Shown: positions 63,207 through 64,000 of the stretch, one piece after another
Layout of the letters: each line of letters opens with the position of its first letter
Numbering within the stretch: the first letter of the stretch is position 1
Assembly (NCBI RefSeq): GCF_013035315.1
Contig: NZ_WQHP01000001.1
Coordinates: 868,001-932,000 of the forward strand
DNA from: Ruegeria arenilitoris
Lineage (GTDB): Bacteria > Pseudomonadota > Alphaproteobacteria > Rhodobacterales > Rhodobacteraceae
Direction of reading: 5' to 3'
Length of the DNA stretch: 64,000 bases
The notes under the pieces: generated by a model
The model's input: only the letters and a program-made list of their open reading frames with translations
The model's database searches: none
What the model was told of the DNA's origin: nothing
Made by a program: the position numbers and the translations under genes

Positions 63207-64000
63207 AGACTGCCGTCATACCCACCATTGGTGTTTTTTGTAAGTTTTTGATCCTGACCGTATCACCTGTTCTGCAGGAATTCTGAATAGCTTCAATAAC
63301 TTGAAGTGTTCTGAAACCTTCCCATCCAGACACAATCGGTTCTGCTTCGTGCCGAGCTACTTCAACAAAGTGCCTAAGCTGATTGACCAGGGGGTCAGAC
63401 GCACCCTTCTTCAGCGCGGTTGATGAGATTGGCGTCCACCAGTCCCTTTGCTCACCTTGGTAACTCCACAATCGAAGATCGGGAACGGACAACGAACCAT
63501 GAGAGCCACCTATCATGTAGCTACTCTCAGTGGTCGACGGATAGATTGGATATTCCTGAGAAGTCATCTCCCAGCTCCATGGAGCAACGATGCTATCGGA
63601 CACACTTATGGTCCCTATCGCCCCGCTTTCGAACGTCAACAGAGCACCTGCAACATCTTCGTTGTCGTAACCCCGCTGCGATGCAGCCGACTGAGCCTGA
63701 ACTGTCACGACTTCTCCGGCCAAATACCGCAGCAGATCCACATCGTGGACAAGATTGACCGAGATGGGCCCTGCACCGGGTTTCTTTCTCCAGGGCGCAG
63801 CATCAAAATACTCGTCTGGCTTATAGAACCAGCAATTCGCATGGACAGCGCGCACATCTCCAATCTTCCCATCGACAATGGCTTCCTTAGCCGACCGGAT
63901 CAGAGGATTGTGCCGACGATGATGTCCGACCATCAGTGGCACATTGGCCTTCTCCGCTGCTTGAACAAGCTCAAGTGCAGCAGTGGCTTCCACGGCGATC
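63205..64000 (-). CDS. Gfo/Idh/MocA-family oxidoreductase, 5' end missing
   Basis: The frame is open to the right edge of the window; at least 264 codons of the C-terminal two thirds are present. The visible start region reads IAVEATAALELVQAAEK, just after where the EKP catalytic motif would lie. GHHRRHNPLI, VNLVHDVDLLRYLAG (with Asp and His) and YMIGGSHGSLSVPDL are typical of the family. It precedes the TRAP operon on the same strand, separated by about 100 bp that contain the operator, so it may be the end of a further operon. Confidence 0.88.
   Translation of the reverse strand, partial: IAVEATAALELVQAAEKANVPLMVGHHRRHNPLIRSAKEAIVDGKIGDVRAVHANCWFYKPDEYFDAAPWRKKPGAGPISVNLVHDVDLLRYLAGEVVTVQAQSAASQRGYDNEDVAGALLTFESGAIGTISVSDSIVAPWSWEMTSQEYPIYPSTTESSYMIGGSHGSLSVPDLRLWSYQGEQRDWWTPISSTALKKGASDPLVNQLRHFVEVARHEAEPIVSGWEGFRTLQVIEAIQNSCRTGDTVRIKNLQKTPMVGMTAV

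Overview
The window looks like chromosome from a marine alphaproteobacterium of the Rhodobacteraceae (Roseobacter group). This rests on protein family composition, not on a marker gene: TRAP and tripartite tricarboxylate (TTT) transporters beside catabolic operons, a QuiC1-type dehydratase, FnrL-like boxes, many ATGA-coupled genes and moderately high GC. I see no rRNA, tRNA, CRISPR array or replication origin.

Layout. (1) 1-56 is the 5' end of a metallophosphoesterase gene. (2) 175-7546 is a homoprotocatechuate (3,4-dihydroxyphenylacetate) meta-cleavage operon, hpaF-hpaE-hpaD-decarboxylase-FAH-hpaH-hpaI on the minus strand, divergent from the MarR regulator hpaR. It contains an aromatic amino acid decarboxylase. 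(3) 7551-21255 is a two-armed catabolic cluster. The minus arm runs tctC-tctB-tctA-P450-glutamine synthetase-like-GATase-IclR-aminotransferase. The plus arm runs aldehyde dehydrogenase-AGXT2L-type PLP enzyme-APH-type kinase-Tm-1/UPF0261. The 163-bp divergent region carries two near-identical 17-bp palindromes, so the two arms probably form one regulon for an amine or amino alcohol of unknown identity.

(4) 21256-38700 is a mixed region: a DUF2384-like protein, a serine hydrolase, two L,D-transpeptidase-type proteins, hemerythrin, a Xi-class GST, an acyltransferase, a metallo-beta-lactamase lactonase-like protein, a TPP enzyme, a translationally overlapping amino acid symporter/glutaminase pair, and an AsmA protein. 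(5) 38700-39840 is a transposon graveyard (IS3 orfA remnant, truncated gene, decayed IS6 copy). (6) 39840-47616 holds a phasin-like protein, a universal stress protein, antiporter, cytochrome c, Na/Pi transporter, amino acid permease and BT1 transporter, with FNR-type boxes in front of some of them. (7) 47617-49209 encodes an FHA-TM-protease fusion. (8) 49294-50212 is an intact IS6 element plus the end of a second one.

(9) 50217-64000 holds two minus-strand operons that share an exact 17-bp palindrome, AAAATATCTGATATTTT. One encodes a sugar isomerase, an acylating aldehyde dehydrogenase and a TPP enzyme. The other encodes TRAP dctPQM, QuiC1, a citrate synthase-like lyase, a Gfo/Idh/MocA oxidoreductase, an unknown protein and a second oxidoreductase, with a third oxidoreductase upstream. 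By enzyme class this resembles a cyclitol or sugar-acid catabolic pathway.

The most promising uncharacterised systems are the cluster at 7551-21255 and the two-operon regulon at 50217-64000. Both come with candidate operators seen directly in the sequence.
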